Source: an uncultured bacterium
GTDB taxonomy: Bacteria; Desulfobacterota; Desulfobulbia; Desulfobulbales; Desulfobulbaceae
Assembly: GCA_903842475.1 (NCBI GenBank)
Contig: CAIMMA010000681.1
Coordinates: 1-15,233, forward strand
Direction of reading: 5' to 3'
DNA length: 15,233 nt
Below, in pieces: positions 14,831-15,233 of this stretch. Numbering within the stretch: position 1 is the first letter of the stretch; each line of letters opens with the position of its first letter. The notes under the pieces were generated by a model. It was not told where the DNA came from and searched no databases. It saw only the letters and a list, made by a program, of their open reading frames with translations. The position numbers were made by a program, and so were the translations under genes.

Positions 14831-15233
14831 CAGCCTGCTGTCACTCCTGATCCTGCTGATTTTTCCCGTCCTGGCGGCCTTTGCCGCCACGACAACGGCG
14901 TCGGCGGCCGGGTTGCGACTGATTTATGCCAACGACAATCTGGGCGAACTCGATGGTTGCGGCTGAGGCTCCAGCAAATTGGGCGGTCTGTCCAAAAAAG
15001 CATTCCTGATCAAAGGGCTGGTCGCCGAGCCCGGCAAGCCGGCGCTGGTGATCAACGGCGGCAACCTCCTGTTCAAATCCGAGAGCATCGAACCCAACGC
15101 CCTTGAAGCTGAAAAAATTGCGGCGGATGCCATTATGCAGGCGACCCTGACGATGGGCGGCACCTTGGCCGGGGTCGGTACCACCGACCTGGCGGCGGGC
15201 ACCGAATTTCTCCGCCACTACCATAAGCCCCCC
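14808..15233 (+). CDS. secreted UshA-like selenoprotein (UGA = Sec), 3' end beyond window
   Basis: From ATG 14808 the frame is open to the window edge (142 codons) apart from one TGA at 14964-14966, read here as selenocysteine 53. Residues 1-34 form a Sec-type signal peptide (positive start, L-L-S-L-L-I-L-L-I-F core, A-S-A-A end), so the protein is exported. The mature start L-I-Y-A-N-D-N-L-G-E-L-D-G-C-G-U-G, then L-G-G-L-S-K-K-A, resembles the metallophosphoesterase/5'-nucleotidase-like family whose members carry C-G-C at this place. Conservation continues after the TGA (G-G-L, then L-V-I-N-G-G-N-L-L-F), so the codon does not end the gene. A SECIS-like hairpin follows. The gene overlaps rarA by 23 bases with only a weak AAAGAG upstream. 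The metal-binding Asp-x-His is replaced (Asp43-Asn-Leu), so it may not be a nucleotidase. I recall 'UshA-like (seleno)protein' as an existing family label; that is from memory. Confidence 0.82.
14964..14966 (+). other. in-frame UGA recoded as selenocysteine (Sec53)
   Basis: The codon lies in Cys51-Gly52-UGA-Gly54. The reading frame is coding-like before it and stays open for 89 more codons. A Cys-x-Sec pair is a common redox motif of selenoproteins, and the homologous position is Cys in the non-seleno relatives as I recall them. Confidence 0.82.
14979..14995 (+). promoter_or_regulatory. bacterial SECIS-like hairpin
   Basis: UUGGGC (14979-14984) pairs with GUCCAA (14990-14995) in six base pairs including one G-U, closing the loop GGUCU (14985-14989). 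The loop begins after exactly 18 nt from the UGA. I recall the same loop and the same 18-nt spacing from E. coli fdhF, where the loop G and U contact SelB. The bulged U of fdhF is not obvious here. Confidence 0.75.

Noticed and set aside
14964..14966. TGA as a true stop or a frameshifted pseudogene
   Set aside because: The frame before and after is the same, coding-like sequence continues for 89 codons, and a SECIS-like hairpin follows. A nonsense mutation would not explain the hairpin.

Overview
The window reads as a dense chromosomal segment of a GC-rich Gram-negative anaerobe. An LPS-type exporter and an O-antigen ligase point to an outer membrane. The last gene uses an in-frame UGA with a SECIS-like hairpin, so the organism probably decodes selenocysteine. 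This, with the protein repertoire, suggests Desulfobacterota (Desulfobulbus-like). That placement is an inference from protein style and was not searched.

Layout. Positions 8712 to 1 hold a run of minus-strand genes, in transcription order: an S4-domain RNA-binding protein (Hsp15-like), a stand-alone IMP cyclohydrolase (PurH N-terminal domain only), purN, pyrR, an atypical GAF/histidine-kinase-like protein, a U32 peptidase-family protein, an MsbA-type ABC exporter, and an O-antigen ligase-family protein cut by the window start. Several junctions overlap (purH-purN by 8 bases; purN-pyrR and msbA-ligase through ATGA), so the block probably contains one or two operons: nucleotide metabolism first, then envelope export. 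Plus-strand folE2 (8856-9611) diverges from this run and converges on a minus-strand succinate-semialdehyde dehydrogenase gene. A plus-strand PilZ protein follows, converging on a minus-strand receiver/GAF/adenylate cyclase. Last come plus-strand rarA and, overlapping its 3' end, a secreted UshA-like protein that runs off the window.

Main discovery candidate. The final gene (14808 to the window edge) is interrupted for a standard gene caller by a TGA at 14964-14966. The frame stays open on both sides. The TGA lies in a Cys-Gly-(UGA)-Gly motif. A hairpin with loop GGUCU starts 18 nt after the UGA, which is the loop and spacing I recall for the E. coli fdhF SECIS. I read it as a selenoprotein with a Cys-Gly-Sec centre. 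It also appears to lack metal ligands of the classical metallophosphoesterase fold.

Other points of interest: an identical 10-bp palindrome (ATGGTACCAT) in the two divergent intergenic regions flanking the PilZ and cyclase genes; a 13-codon ORF that ends on the start of the kinase-like gene; a kinase-like protein with a degenerate G1 box and a CxxC insertion; a PurH lacking its AICAR transformylase half; and a perfect TATAAT six bases before the rarA start. There is no gene-free stretch over 300 bases; the longest are 11091-11285, 8713-8855 and 13330-13471. I saw no tRNA, rRNA, insertion sequence or CRISPR array.
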